Shown here: positions 24,574 through 33,422 of the stretch, piece by piece
How the letters are laid out: every line of letters begins with the position of its first letter
How positions within the stretch are numbered: the stretch's first letter is position 1
DNA from: Nocardia jiangxiensis NBRC 101359
Lineage (GTDB): Bacteria; Actinomycetota; Actinomycetes; Mycobacteriales; Mycobacteriaceae
Direction of reading: 5' to 3'
Assembly (NCBI RefSeq): GCF_000308615.1
Contig: NZ_BAGB01000172.1
Location: 1-64,000, forward strand
DNA: 64,000 nucleotides
The notes under the pieces: model-generated
Told to the model about the DNA's origin: nothing
The model's input: the letters and a program-made list of their open reading frames with translations, nothing else
Database searches by the model: none
Position numbers and translations under genes: made by a program

Positions 24574-27500
24574 TCGGCGCGGACGAGCCGGAACGCGGGC
24601 GAGTGGGCCATTTCGCCGCCCGTTCGTCCGACGTGCCGCAGCGACCGTCGAGCGGCAACCGCACCGTGGCTCCGGCGGCGAGCCGGTGCCGCCGACCGTC
24701 GAATTCGATGGTCAGGGCCGCGGCCGGGCCGGGCTCGGAAGCGACTTCCAGGACGTCGGTATCGATGCGCACGGTGAGCCGGTGGCCGCGACAGCTCATC
24801 GGAAAGCTCAGTTGCCCGAGCGCCCGGGGCCAGCGCGGGTTGAAGATCAGCCGACCGCCCCGGATCTCCAGCCCGGTGAAACAGCGTTGCAGCAGATCGA
24901 TACTTCCGGCCATGGCGGCCAGGTGGATGCCTTCGGCCGTGGTGCCGCCCTGGATGTCGTGCACATCGGAGTTCAGCACCATGTCGAAGAAGGTCATCGC
25001 CTGATCGCGGTTGGCGCGGGCCAGGACCCAGGAATGTACGACGGCGCTCAGGGTCGAGCCGTGTGAGGTGCGCGCCAGATAGTAGTCGACCGTGCGCGGG
25101 ATCGCCTCGGGTGCGAGCCGATACCCCATGTGCCCCAGCAGATCTCGTAGCTCATCGGCCGAGAGCAGATAGAACAGCATGAGGACGTCGGCCTGTTTCG
25201 CGGCGCGATACCGGTTCACGTCGTCGCCTTCGGCCTCCAGGATTCGGTCCAGGCGGCCGATATCGCCGTACCGCGCACGATAGGCGGGCCAATCCAGTTC
25301 GCGGAGCCGGTCGTAACCGGCGAACTGGCTGATCACCCCGTCGTGGAACGGGACGCACATCCGATCGGCGACCGCGCGCCACCGCTCGGGATCCTCCGGG
25401 GGGATGCGCAGCGACCGCAGGAGTTCGGCGCGGTTGCGCGCGGGCATCCGGTGCAGCGCATCGCGGGCGCGCCGAATCACCCACGCCGCCATGACATTGG
25501 TGTAGGCGTTGTCGTCGATGCCGGGTTCCGGCGCGTCGGGATAGCCGGAATGGAATTCGTCCGGGCCGATCACTCCGCGGATGTGGTATCGGTCGTCGCG
25601 ATGATCGTAGGTCGCGGTGGCGGCCCAGAACCGCGCGATCTCGACCAGCAGTTCGGCGCCCATCCGGACGAGGAACTCCCGATCGCGGGTGAGTTCGTAG
25701 TACTGCCACACGTTGTATGCCACGGCGATTCCGGCATGGTGTGCGCGTCGGCTGGGGTCCGGGGTCCAGTGTTCCGAGCGCGGATTCAGATGCAGGCGCT
25801 GACTCTCCTCGCGGCCGTCGCTGCCGGACTGCCACGGGAAAAGCGCGCCCGCACAACCTATTTCGCGGGCCAGTCGACGCGCCTCGGGTAATCGGTGATA
25901 CCGGTATTCGAGCAGCGACCTCGCCGCGGACGGAAATCGCAGATTCAGCACCGGCAGCACGAACAGCTCGTCCCAGAAGACGTGGCCGCGATACGCCTCC
26001 CCGTTCAGGCCGCGCGCCGGGACACCGGCGTCGAGGAACGCGGTGTGCGGGGACACCGTCTGCACCAGATGCAGCAGGTGCAGCCGTAACGTGCGGGCCG
26101 CGGATGCGCTGCTGTCCAGGTCGATCCGCAAGCGTGCCCACAGATGTTCCCAGGCCAGGGCGTGGCTATCGAACAGCGCGTCGAGGTCGTCGTCGGTCTC
26201 GAGGGCGCGTCGCGCCTGGTCGCCGGGGGCGGAGATCGCGTGATCGCGGCCGGTGTAGAGGGCGGCGATCTTGTCCACCGTCACCGACTCCCCCGCGCTC
26301 AACTCGACGTCGCCATCGCTTCCGGACAGCCCCGCTTCCGCGCACGGATGCCACACCACCGGCAGGTCGATCCCGTTCGCGCGCAATCGGGTTCGCGTCC
26401 CGGTGGCGATCGGGATGCCCGACTGACGCGTCCGCACGAGGGCCAGCACGGTATCGGGTGCGGGCCGGAACACCTCGGCAGCGTCGAGATGACGTCCGGA
26501 CAGGTTCCGGTACCGATCGACCAGCCCGTTCTGCACGGCCGTGTCGATACCCGAACGAATCGTCAGGATGCCGCTCCAGTTCTCGGCGGTGATCCGGATC
26601 CGCAGACCGCACAGGTGCGGTGCGTGCATGGCCGCGAACCGGCGCTCCGACACCGAGGTGACCCGTCCGGCACCGTCGCGGAACCTCAGGCGCCGGGTCA
26701 GGACGGCGTACCGCAGATCGAATTCGGTTCGGTAGGAAAGTAATTCGACCGCATCGAGGTCGTACCGGGGGCCGTCGTCGATGCGCCAGGTGACCGGCAG
26801 CCAGTTCGGCAGATTCACCAGGCTCTCGTTATCGATCTCCTGTCCGGCGATCGTGTCGCGCACGCGGTCGTAGATCCCGGCGGCGTAGGTGCCGGGATAG
26901 TGGTGCGGGCCAGCCGTGGAGTCTGGCGTGGCCCCGCGGACGCCGAGGTACCCGTTGCCGACGCTGCACAGCGCCTCGCGCAACTTCTCCGTCGACGGGT
27001 CGTACCCGTCGAAGGCCAGAATCCACGACTCCGGCGCGGCGGAGGTGTTCGACTCGCTCAGCAAAGTGGTGAGCCGGGCGAGCAGATCACGCACGCGGGC
27101 GGGGCCCTGGACACCGAATTCGGCCGCGGTCCGCCGGTCACCGGCGTCATCGTCGCGGACGCACACGGTGATTCCGGCCGCACCGATTGCGTCGAAGGCG
27201 TCCTCGTCGGTCAGGTCGTCCCCGGCGTAGACCGGAATGCCCGGTGCGACAAGGTGTTCCAGAATCCAGCCGACCGCGCGGCCTTTGTCCCAGTCCACCG
27301 GTGGACGCAGTTCGGTGACCTTGCGTCCGGCGACCACCCGCAGGCCCGCCTCGTGGCCGACGCGGTGCACGGCGGCCAGCACATCCGCGACCTGCTGCTC
27401 GGGGACCGAGCGGTGATGCACGGCCACCACGAAGCGCTTGTATTCGACGACGACTCCGGGAATCCGCCGCAACTCGTGGTCGAGCCGATCCGCAGCGCCG

Positions 27501-28612
27501 CCGAGGGTGGCTTCGGCCGCAGCACCCGCCGCATGCCGATGCCGACGTCCCTGCGGCGACATGAGTTCGAAGCCGTGACATCCCGCGTACCAGATGCCGG
27601 GAATGCCGACGCGGGCGCGCAGATCGTCCAGCTCCCGACCGCTCACGATGGCGATCGGGCATCGTTCGGCCAGTTTCGCGAGCACCTCCGCCATCCCCGC
27701 GCGAAGCGTCGCGGCCGCCGGGTCGGGGACGATATCGGACAGCGTGCCGTCGAAATCCAGCAGTACGACCGGCTTCCCGGTCTGCAGCTGATCCGCGATC
27801 CGCGGCCAGAACTCCAGTGCGTCAGGGATTTCCGACATCCGGGGGAATCCGCTCCGCAGCCGCACCTGCGCCAGGTCGGTCACGATCTCGTCGGCGCCGC
27901 ACGCGCGCAGGCGGTCGGCACGTCCGATCCGATCCACGCCGATGACCAGACCGAAACCGCCGCGGCGCCCCGCCGTCACACCCGCCTCGGCATCCTCGAC
28001 GACCACGGTCCGTTCCGGTCGCGCGTGCAACCGATCGGCGGCCGCGAGCAGGACCGCCGGATCCGGTTTGCCGCGCAACCCGAGTTCGTCGGCGACCACG
28101 CCATCGATCCGAACGGGAAACAGCTCCGCCAGACCCGCCGCGGCCAGCACCTCGGCGCAGTTGCGGCTGGCGGTGAACACCGCGGTCGCGATCCCGGCAT
28201 CGCGCAGGCATCGGACCAGCGCGACCGTGGAATCGAACGCGGGCACACCGTTTCTGTCGATACGCGCGAGGAACAGCTGGTCCTTCCGCTTGCCGAGACC
28301 ACAGACGGTCGCGGCGCCCGGCGGATCCGACGGATCCCCGCGCGACAGAACCACCCCCCGCGCCGCGAGAAAGTCCACGACCCCGTCGGAGCGCGGCTTG
28401 CCGTCCACGAAACGCTCGTAGTCGCTCTCGATGAACGGTGACCGGTTCTCTCCCGGCAGTACCGGGCGGCTGCCCAGGAACGCGTCGAACAGCTCGCGCC
28501 AGGCCGCCTCGTGCATCGATGCGCTGTCGGTGACGACTCCGTCCATATCGAAGATCACCGCGTCGTAAACACGGGAGTCGATCAGCGGGCCCGCCGAATC
28601 CTGCTCGTGCAC
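24557..28612 (-). CDS. otsB1: Trifunctional HAD phosphatase - trehalose-6-phosphate phosphatase - GH65 phosphorylase (OtsB1-like)
   Basis: About 1351 residues, the architecture of Mtb OtsB1/Rv2006 (1327 residues, DosR regulon). Residues ~15-250 are a beta-phosphoglucomutase-like HAD domain (VIFDMDGVVTDSA). Residues ~265-515 are an OtsB phosphatase domain (VVLLDFDGTLSDIV; VYAGDDLTDEDAF). Residues ~535-1340 are a glycoside-hydrolase family 65 phosphorylase with the acid in VIGPDEFHSGY. Together they could turn trehalose or maltose-type disaccharide plus phosphate into glucose and glucose-1/6-phosphate. The GTG at 28612 is preferred because it lies below the DosR box; a longer frame reaches 28798 over that box. 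The 3' end overlaps the convergent HPF-like gene by 17 bp. Confidence 0.88.
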   Translation of the reverse strand: MHEQDSAGPLIDSRVYDAVIFDMDGVVTDSASMHEAAWRELFDAFLGSRPVLPGENRSPFIESDYERFVDGKPRSDGVVDFLAARGVVLSRGDPSDPPGAATVCGLGKRKDQLFLARIDRNGVPAFDSTVALVRCLRDAGIATAVFTASRNCAEVLAAAGLAELFPVRIDGVVADELGLRGKPDPAVLLAAADRLHARPERTVVVEDAEAGVTAGRRGGFGLVIGVDRIGRADRLRACGADEIVTDLAQVRLRSGFPRMSEIPDALEFWPRIADQLQTGKPVVLLDFDGTLSDIVPDPAAATLRAGMAEVLAKLAERCPIAIVSGRELDDLRARVGIPGIWYAGCHGFELMSPQGRRHRHAAGAAAEATLGGAADRLDHELRRIPGVVVEYKRFVVAVHHRSVPEQQVADVLAAVHRVGHEAGLRVVAGRKVTELRPPVDWDKGRAVGWILEHLVAPGIPVYAGDDLTDEDAFDAIGAAGITVCVRDDDAGDRRTAAEFGVQGPARVRDLLARLTTLLSESNTSAAPESWILAFDGYDPSTEKLREALCSVGNGYLGVRGATPDSTAGPHHYPGTYAAGIYDRVRDTIAGQEIDNESLVNLPNWLPVTWRIDDGPRYDLDAVELLSYRTEFDLRYAVLTRRLRFRDGAGRVTSVSERRFAAMHAPHLCGLRIRITAENWSGILTIRSGIDTAVQNGLVDRYRNLSGRHLDAAEVFRPAPDTVLALVRTRQSGIPIATGTRTRLRANGIDLPVVWHPCAEAGLSGSDGDVELSAGESVTVDKIAALYTGRDHAISAPGDQARRALETDDDLDALFDSHALAWEHLWARLRIDLDSSASAARTLRLHLLHLVQTVSPHTAFLDAGVPARGLNGEAYRGHVFWDELFVLPVLNLRFPSAARSLLEYRYHRLPEARRLAREIGCAGALFPWQSGSDGREESQRLHLNPRSEHWTPDPSRRAHHAGIAVAYNVWQYYELTRDREFLVRMGAELLVEIARFWAATATYDHRDDRYHIRGVIGPDEFHSGYPDAPEPGIDDNAYTNVMAAWVIRRARDALHRMPARNRAELLRSLRIPPEDPERWRAVADRMCVPFHDGVISQFAGYDRLRELDWPAYRARYGDIGRLDRILEAEGDDVNRYRAAKQADVLMLFYLLSADELRDLLGHMGYRLAPEAIPRTVDYYLARTSHGSTLSAVVHSWVLARANRDQAMTFFDMVLNSDVHDIQGGTTAEGIHLAAMAGSIDLLQRCFTGLEIRGGRLIFNPRWPRALGQLSFPMSCRGHRLTVRIDTDVLEVASEPGPAAALTIEFDGRRHRLAAGATVRLPLDGRCGTSDERAAKWPTRPRSGSSAPITGVR

Positions 28613-28711
28613 CAGTCCAGCCTGATCCGCGCGGGAGCTCCCGGCCAGGGCCACAGGTCGACAATCGATGCGGCGATCACGAGGCCGACACCGCGACGGA
28701 TTCGGACAACG

Positions 28712-28725
28712 GGGACATTGGTCCT
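28712..28725 (+). promoter_or_regulatory. Candidate DosR box 3, divergent promoter
   Basis: GGGAC-ATTG-GTCCT matches the GGGNC-N4-GNCCC consensus at all but the last position and is nearly palindromic. It sits between the divergent otsB1-like (start 28612) and rip3-like (start 28852) genes and could activate both. Confidence 0.65.
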
Positions 28726-28851
28726 CGGTGCAGAGGCTGGCCGGCCCTGCCTTTCGCACGCGCGTTCGCACAGGCTGTGTCCATGGACACGACCGCATGC
28801 CGAATCGTCCCCATCCGCGTTCACCGATTCCGCCCCCCGGAGCGCTGACCC

Positions 28852-29985
28852 ATGTTGCACGGAACCATCCCCGTCGGCCGCATCGCGGGCATCCGGATCG
28901 GCGTGCACTGGTCGCTGCTGATCACCGCGGCGTTGTTCGCAGGAATTCTGCGCACCGAACTCCCGCACCGGGGCAGTCCGGTGACGAGCTGGGCCGTGTC
29001 CGTGGCCGGCGCGGTCGTGCTGCTGGCCTGCCTCGTCGCGCACGAGCTGGCCCATTCGGTCGCGGCCCGGCGACGCGGCGTCCATGTCGACCGGATCGTG
29101 CTGTGGCTCCTGGGCGGAGTGTCGGAGTTCGCCGACGAGCCCGGCGACGCGCGCACCGAGCTGCGAGTGGCACTGGCCGGGCCCGCGACGAGCATGTTGA
29201 TCGGGCTGCTCTGGTATGCCGCCGCGGTGGTGACCGCACCCGTGGCCCCGTCCGGCATTCTGGCCGAGGCGTTCGGCTGGCTCGCGGTCATGAACATCGC
29301 TTTGGCGGTGTTCAATCTGCTGCCGGGTGCGCCGCTGGACGGTGGGCGGGTGGTCCAGGCCCTGATCTGGGCCCGGACCGGCGACCGACTGCGTGCGGCG
29401 ACCACGGCCGCGCGCTGTGGCCGGGTACTCGGGGCCCTCGTGATCGCGGCGGGAGCGGTCGAGGTGATCGTGGCCCGGCATCCGGCCGGGCTGTGGTTGA
29501 TCCTGCTCGGCTGGTTCCTGCGCACCTCGGCCAATGCCGAGATGTCCGTCGCCGGACTTCGACATCGGCTGGGCGACATCATGATTCGTGATGTCATGAC
29601 GAGCCCGCCGCTGGCGCTGCCGATCCGCTGGCCGGTCGCGGACGTGCTGCGCTCGCACGCCGCCGACAGCGGACACCGCGTCTTCCCGCTGATCGACCCG
29701 GCGGGCCACCCGGTCGCGCTGCTGGCCTGGTCCGATCTGTCTCGCATCTCCCCCGCAGCGCGCACGACAACCGAGCTGTCCGCGCTGGCCCGGCGGCTGC
29801 CACCCGCCGCCGTGGTGCACGAGGACGAACTACTCGCCGACGCCGCGACCCGGGTGCTGCCGCGCCCCGGACTGGATGCGCTCGTCGTGGTCGACGAATC
29901 CGGTCACCCGACCGGGATCGTCACCGCCACGGACCTCGTCGCCGCGTGCGACCGTTCGACGCTGGGACTTCCGCTGCAAACGTAA
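28852..29985 (+). CDS. Site-2 protease with CBS pair (Rip3-like, M50 family)
   Basis: 377-residue membrane metalloprotease. TM helices at about 17-35, 45-65, 105-130, 140-157 and 190-215. The zinc site is HELAH (64-68) with the second motif NLLPGAPLDGGR (about 155-166). The C-terminal part (about 245-377) holds two CBS motifs (DVMTSPPLALPIRWPVADVL; ALVVVDESGHPTGIVTATDLV), which may bind adenosine ligands and control cleavage. The same architecture is found in Mtb Rip3/Rv2625c, a DosR-regulon gene. It is divergent from otsB1 with a DosR box between. Target transmembrane protein unknown. Confidence 0.9.
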   Translation: MLHGTIPVGRIAGIRIGVHWSLLITAALFAGILRTELPHRGSPVTSWAVSVAGAVVLLACLVAHELAHSVAARRRGVHVDRIVLWLLGGVSEFADEPGDARTELRVALAGPATSMLIGLLWYAAAVVTAPVAPSGILAEAFGWLAVMNIALAVFNLLPGAPLDGGRVVQALIWARTGDRLRAATTAARCGRVLGALVIAAGAVEVIVARHPAGLWLILLGWFLRTSANAEMSVAGLRHRLGDIMIRDVMTSPPLALPIRWPVADVLRSHAADSGHRVFPLIDPAGHPVALLAWSDLSRISPAARTTTELSALARRLPPAAVVHEDELLADAATRVLPRPGLDALVVVDESGHPTGIVTATDLVAACDRSTLGLPLQT

Positions 29986-30060
29986 CCAAAGACACTGCGC
30001 CAGTACAGCTTCGGAAGATCGGACCGCGGCCGTCGGCACGGTCCGGAGCCACCGAACCAA

Positions 30061-30074
30061 AGGACCAACGCCCC
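30061..30074 (+). promoter_or_regulatory. Candidate DosR box 4 (weaker)
   Basis: AGGAC-CAAC-GCCCC in the 337-bp gap between the Rip3-like gene and the PNPOx-fold gene at 30323. Two mismatches to the consensus, 248 bp from the start codon. I see no gene or other repeat in this gap. Confidence 0.4.
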
Positions 30075-30322
30075 TTCGACAAGCGACCACCGGACCTGCC
30101 CCGCACGCCCGACGCGTCGCACCATGAAAACACCTGCGGGAAAACCGGTGGGGCCGACCTGCGAACATCAGGTTCATCCGCTACCGATTCGGGGTATTCA
30201 CCCCCCGATGACCCCGGTTTCGTGCGTCGGCCCGTGGTTCCGGTGCGCGGCTCTCTGTGAAGGGCACCGCGTACCGGCGAAGAAGTCGAGTACGACGAGG
30301 TAGAGGAAAGAGACGGTGCGCC

Positions 30323-30826
30323 ATGGTGACGTCCGGGATAGATGGTGACCGCCGCCCACACCGCCCGATGCCCATCAGCGATTCGGAGGCCATGCAACTG
30401 CTCGCCACCACGTCCTACGGACGGGTGGTCTTCACCAGAGATGCGCTGCCCGCGATCCGGCCGGTCAACCACCTGGTCGAGGACGGCATGATCATCGTCC
30501 GATCCCGGATCACCTCCCGGCTCACCGCGGCCGTGCGAGCGGATCAGAAGGTGGTCGTCGCGTACGAGGCCGACGATATCGACCCGATCCGGCATATCGG
30601 CTGGTCGGTCGTGGTGACCGGTATCGCGCGCACCGTCAGCGAACCGGACCGGATCGCCCGGTACGAGGATCTGCTCGTGTCCTGGGTCGACCGGATGATG
30701 GACGTGGTGGTGGAGATCGAGCCGTCCATCATCAGTGGGGTGCGGCTGGACGGAATCGGTAACGGCAACGGAATCGGCAACGGCAACGGATTCGGCAACG
30801 GCACCCGCATCGCTGAATCCGGTTGA
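30323..30826 (+). CDS. Pyridoxamine 5'-phosphate oxidase-fold protein with Gly-Asn repeat tail
   Basis: 167-residue flavin-binding split-barrel protein. ISDSEAMQLLATTSYGRVVFTRDALPAIRPVNHLVEDGMIIVRS is the standard N-terminal barrel of PNPOx-like proteins found near DosR genes (for example the Rv3129 type). The last ~25 residues depart from the family: a repeat built from Gly-(Ile/Phe)-Gly-Asn-Gly-Asn units encoded by near-identical GGCAACGG(A/C) tracts. Probable FMN- or F420-dependent reductase; substrate unknown. AGAGGAAAG upstream of 30323 supports the start. Confidence 0.85.
   Translation: MVTSGIDGDRRPHRPMPISDSEAMQLLATTSYGRVVFTRDALPAIRPVNHLVEDGMIIVRSRITSRLTAAVRADQKVVVAYEADDIDPIRHIGWSVVVTGIARTVSEPDRIARYEDLLVSWVDRMMDVVVEIEPSIISGVRLDGIGNGNGIGNGNGFGNGTRIAESG
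30757..30807 (+). repeat. GGNAACGG short tandem repeat inside coding sequence
   Basis: A run of 6-bp units (GGTAAC/GGCAAC/GGAATC types), encoding Gly-Asn-Gly-Asn-Gly-Ile/Phe at the C-terminus of the PNPOx-fold protein. All unit changes are multiples of 3, so copy-number slippage would alter tail length without a frameshift. Confidence 0.8.
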
Positions 30827-30899
30827 TCCTCAACGATTCTCGCTCGGCGCATCCCCGCGCCGCCACCCGGTCGCAGGATGCCCGAGGACCGCACATCCG

Positions 30900-30913
30900 G
30901 TGACCTTCGGCCG
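30900..30913 (+). promoter_or_regulatory. Candidate DosR box 5
   Basis: GTGAC-CTTC-GGCCG matches the common mycobacterial form GGGACCTTCGGCCC at 12 of 14 positions. It lies 74 bp upstream of the Usp gene at 30988. Confidence 0.55.
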
Positions 30914-30987
30914 TGCCGCGCCGGAGCGGCCGAAACGACGATGGGTAATCAAGGCACACCCTCGTCGACGGGACTCAGGAGGCCGCG

Positions 30988-31929
30988 ATGACAGGCATAC
31001 CCGGCAAACACAGGACGGCCCGGCTCGACGACGACATTCATCAGCTGGTCTCGGCGAAGGTGGTCGTCGGCATCGACGAATCCTCCGGTTCGGACACCGC
31101 GCTGCGGTGGGCGGTGCACTACGCCGGTATTCACGGACGCGGGCTGCACATCGCGCACGGCATGAACACCGCGGGCGTGACGACCGTCGGCGCCTATGCG
31201 GTGAGCAGCCCGTGGGTGCTCGACGAAGCCCGCGCCAACGGCGAATCCGTCGTCGCCCGCGCCGCCCAACTGGCCCGGCTGCTGGCCCCCGACCTGCCGA
31301 TCACCACCGAATTGGTGGCGGACAGCGCGTCCACCGTGCTCATCGACCGCAGCGACGCCGCCTTCGCGGTGGTGCTCGGCGCGACCGGGTCGACCGGGAC
31401 GCTCGGCCACCTGGGTTCGACACTGCTCGCGGTCGTCGCCCATGCCCACGGGGCCGTCATCGTGGTCCGCACCGACCCCGACGCCGGTGACATCGTGCAC
31501 TACTCCGGGCCGGTCGTGGTCGGCGTCGACGGTGGGCCGCTCAGCGACGCGGCAGTGGCGGCGGCCTTCGCCGAGGCCGCCCAGCGCGGCACCGACCTGG
31601 TCGCCGTGCACGTGTGGAACGACCAGAACTTCGGCCATTACGCGGGGTACGACACGGTCCGGCTGCCGGACGGCAACCCGGGCGAGGCCGAGAACGCCGT
31701 GCTGGCCGAGCGCGTCGCGGGATGGCAGGAGAAATTCCCGGACGTCCCGGTGATGCGGGCGTCCTATGCGTTCGCACCCACGGTCCATCTGCAGACGTGG
31801 TCACAATCCGCACAGCTGGTGGTCGTCGGTAGCCGGGGTCGCGGCGGCTTCGCCGGCCTGCTGTTCGGCTCCACGGCCAATTCCCTCGTCCAGCACGCAC
31901 GGTGTCCGGTCATGGTCGTGCATCCGTGA
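30988..31929 (+). CDS. Universal stress protein, two Usp domains (Rv2623/Rv2005c-like)
   Basis: 313 residues. Domain 1 (VVVGIDESSGSDTALRWAVHYA) has lost the standard C-terminal ATP-loop (reads GATGSTGTLGHLGSTLLAVV), whereas domain 2 keeps GSRGRGGFAGLLFGSTANSLV. A similar asymmetry is common in tandem Usp proteins. It has a DosR-type box 74 bp upstream and is convergent with the CBS-BON gene. Probably an ATP-binding growth regulator in non-replicating cells, by analogy with Mtb Rv2623. Confidence 0.9.
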   Translation: MTGIPGKHRTARLDDDIHQLVSAKVVVGIDESSGSDTALRWAVHYAGIHGRGLHIAHGMNTAGVTTVGAYAVSSPWVLDEARANGESVVARAAQLARLLAPDLPITTELVADSASTVLIDRSDAAFAVVLGATGSTGTLGHLGSTLLAVVAHAHGAVIVVRTDPDAGDIVHYSGPVVVGVDGGPLSDAAVAAAFAEAAQRGTDLVAVHVWNDQNFGHYAGYDTVRLPDGNPGEAENAVLAERVAGWQEKFPDVPVMRASYAFAPTVHLQTWSQSAQLVVVGSRGRGGFAGLLFGSTANSLVQHARCPVMVVHP

Positions 31930-31934
31930 GTCTT

Positions 31935-32570
31935 TCAGCCGATGGTTTCATCGGCCTTGCGCTGCAACCATTCCGACAGCGGCGGCGCCTTCGCCTGTCC
32001 CGGCGCGGGCGGCGACTCCGGAACGGTGTGCGCGTCTTCGACACCTTCCACGGTCATCGCCAGCGCGGAGACGGTGCGCTGCTCGTCGGCGTCGGCGAAT
32101 CGACCGCGAATACTCACCCGGCCGTCGGCGACGGCGATGGTCCACTGCCTGCGGCTGCCGGTGTAATTGTCCAGGCGGGCGCGAACTTTCGATTCGATCG
32201 AGGCATCGTCACAGATCAAGGCGCGCAACAGATCTCGTCGAGCCACGATGCCCACGAGCACGCCAGCCTCCACCACCGGCATGGACCGCAGATGCAACGC
32301 CAGCATCCGCGCGGCGATCACGCCGGTGAGGGTACCGGGTTCGACCACCATGGCCGGACTGGTCATCACCGCCTCGACATTCGTTCCGGTGCGCGCACTC
32401 TCCGCGGCGAGAGCATCGGATTCCGAGAGCATGCCCACCACGTGCTCACCGTCGTCGACCACCGGAAGCGCCGCGAAACCGTGCTCGGCCAGCAGGGCGG
32501 TCGCCTCCCGCAGCGGGGTCTGCGGTCGCACCGTCACCACGGGACGGCTCAGGATATCGCGAGCGTACAT
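31935..32570 (-). CDS. CBS-pair + BON domain protein
   Basis: 211 residues. Two CBS motifs (about 1-60 and 70-125: ILSRPVVTVRPQTPLREATALLAEHGFAALPVVDD; AVMTSPAMVVEPGTLTGVIAARML) are followed by a BON domain (about 130-195; SIESKVRARLDNYTG...GRVSIRGRFADADEQRTV). No membrane segment. Mtb Hrp1/Rv2626c, also in the DosR regulon, has the CBS pair without BON. Likely a nucleotide-sensing regulator; its partner is unknown. It follows the Rv1733c-like gene by 52 bp on the same strand. Confidence 0.9.
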   Translation of the reverse strand: MYARDILSRPVVTVRPQTPLREATALLAEHGFAALPVVDDGEHVVGMLSESDALAAESARTGTNVEAVMTSPAMVVEPGTLTGVIAARMLALHLRSMPVVEAGVLVGIVARRDLLRALICDDASIESKVRARLDNYTGSRRQWTIAVADGRVSIRGRFADADEQRTVSALAMTVEGVEDAHTVPESPPAPGQAKAPPLSEWLQRKADETIG

Positions 32571-32622
32571 GGTTTTCCTCCTGTTTGCTTATGCCACAAT
32601 GGTTTTCGAGAACTCTCGGCGC

Positions 32623-33249
32623 TCACGGCATGACCGTCCCGTTCCGATCGACCAACCGCCACTCGGCTTCCCACCGGACGCTGCGCCGCCAATCCAGCAG
32701 CCGGTCGACGCCCCACGTCGCGAACACGACGGCCGTGACGACCACGGCCAGCAGGGCGACCCCGGAGCCGATGCCGCGGAAGGCGGCCGCGCTGGTGGGC
32801 AGTGGACCGGCGGACGGCCTGCCGTCCGACCCGAGCCACACCTGCACCTGGCCGCCGCGCCGCGCCGTGGCCGGCACCGTGACCGTCGCCGAATCCTGCT
32901 TCCCGTCACGGATCCACACGACCGGCGCATGCCAGTCCTCGTCGACCACGACCCCGGAGCCGCGCGCCGCGGTACTGCTGACCGCATCCGCCGGATCCGC
33001 CTCGAGCGTCCCGGTCACCGCGGTTTGCGCGGCATTGCCGGCCTTGATCTGCGCGACCCCCTGCGTGTACAGAGCTGTGCCGAACGAGCAGGACACCGGC
33101 ACCGCCCCGAGAATCACGAGTGCCGCGAGTATCCGGAGGACAGCCTGTAGCCGATCCGAGGACCGCAGCAGCGGGTTCCGGCCCCACGGCCAGGTGATGC
33201 GGTGCAAGCGTGGTGCGGAGGGTGTCCCGGTCGGGTGGATGCTCCACAT
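32623..33249 (-). CDS. Rv1733c-like two-helix membrane protein
   Basis: 208 residues, two transmembrane helices (about 36-60 and 152-175) with an extracytoplasmic loop between them. Motifs shared with the mycobacterial Rv1733c family: a basic N-terminus with NPLLRSSDRLQ, the loop HAPVVWIRDG and RGGQVQVWLGSDGR, and after TM2 the DRLLDWRRSVRWEAEW segment. Rv1733c is a DosR-regulon latency antigen of unknown function. AGAGGA eight to ten bases upstream supports the ATG at 33249; a GTG at 33315 is less likely. Confidence 0.85.
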   Translation of the reverse strand: MWSIHPTGTPSAPRLHRITWPWGRNPLLRSSDRLQAVLRILAALVILGAVPVSCSFGTALYTQGVAQIKAGNAAQTAVTGTLEADPADAVSSTAARGSGVVVDEDWHAPVVWIRDGKQDSATVTVPATARRGGQVQVWLGSDGRPSAGPLPTSAAAFRGIGSGVALLAVVVTAVVFATWGVDRLLDWRRSVRWEAEWRLVDRNGTVMP

Positions 33250-33372
33250 GACATATGTCCTCTGCTGTACTAAGGCTCCAGTCTCAGCATTGCCTGCGCA
33301 GGCGCCATCCGGCACGGCCGAATGTCACCGGAGCGGCGGTGAATGGGAAGGTATCGGCGGCCCTGCCACTCG

Positions 33373-33386
33373 AGGCCCTAAGACCC
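33373..33386 (+). promoter_or_regulatory. Candidate DosR box 6
   Basis: AGGCC-CTAA-GACCC, 36 bp before the nitroreductase ATG at 33423, the same spacing as box 2. It could also act on the divergent Rv1733c-like gene 124 bp away. Confidence 0.5.
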
Positions 33387-33422
33387 CTCCCGCACGACCC
33401 GGCGCGGCAATAGCGTGAATCC

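Noticed and set aside
26900..28441. 513-codon plus-strand frame within the otsB1-like gene
   Set aside because: Antisense of the GH65/OtsB/HAD coding region; no domain.
31935..32570. CBS-BON protein as the orthologue of Hrp1/Rv2626c
   Set aside because: The additional BON domain and greater length argue against direct orthology; only the CBS pair is shared.
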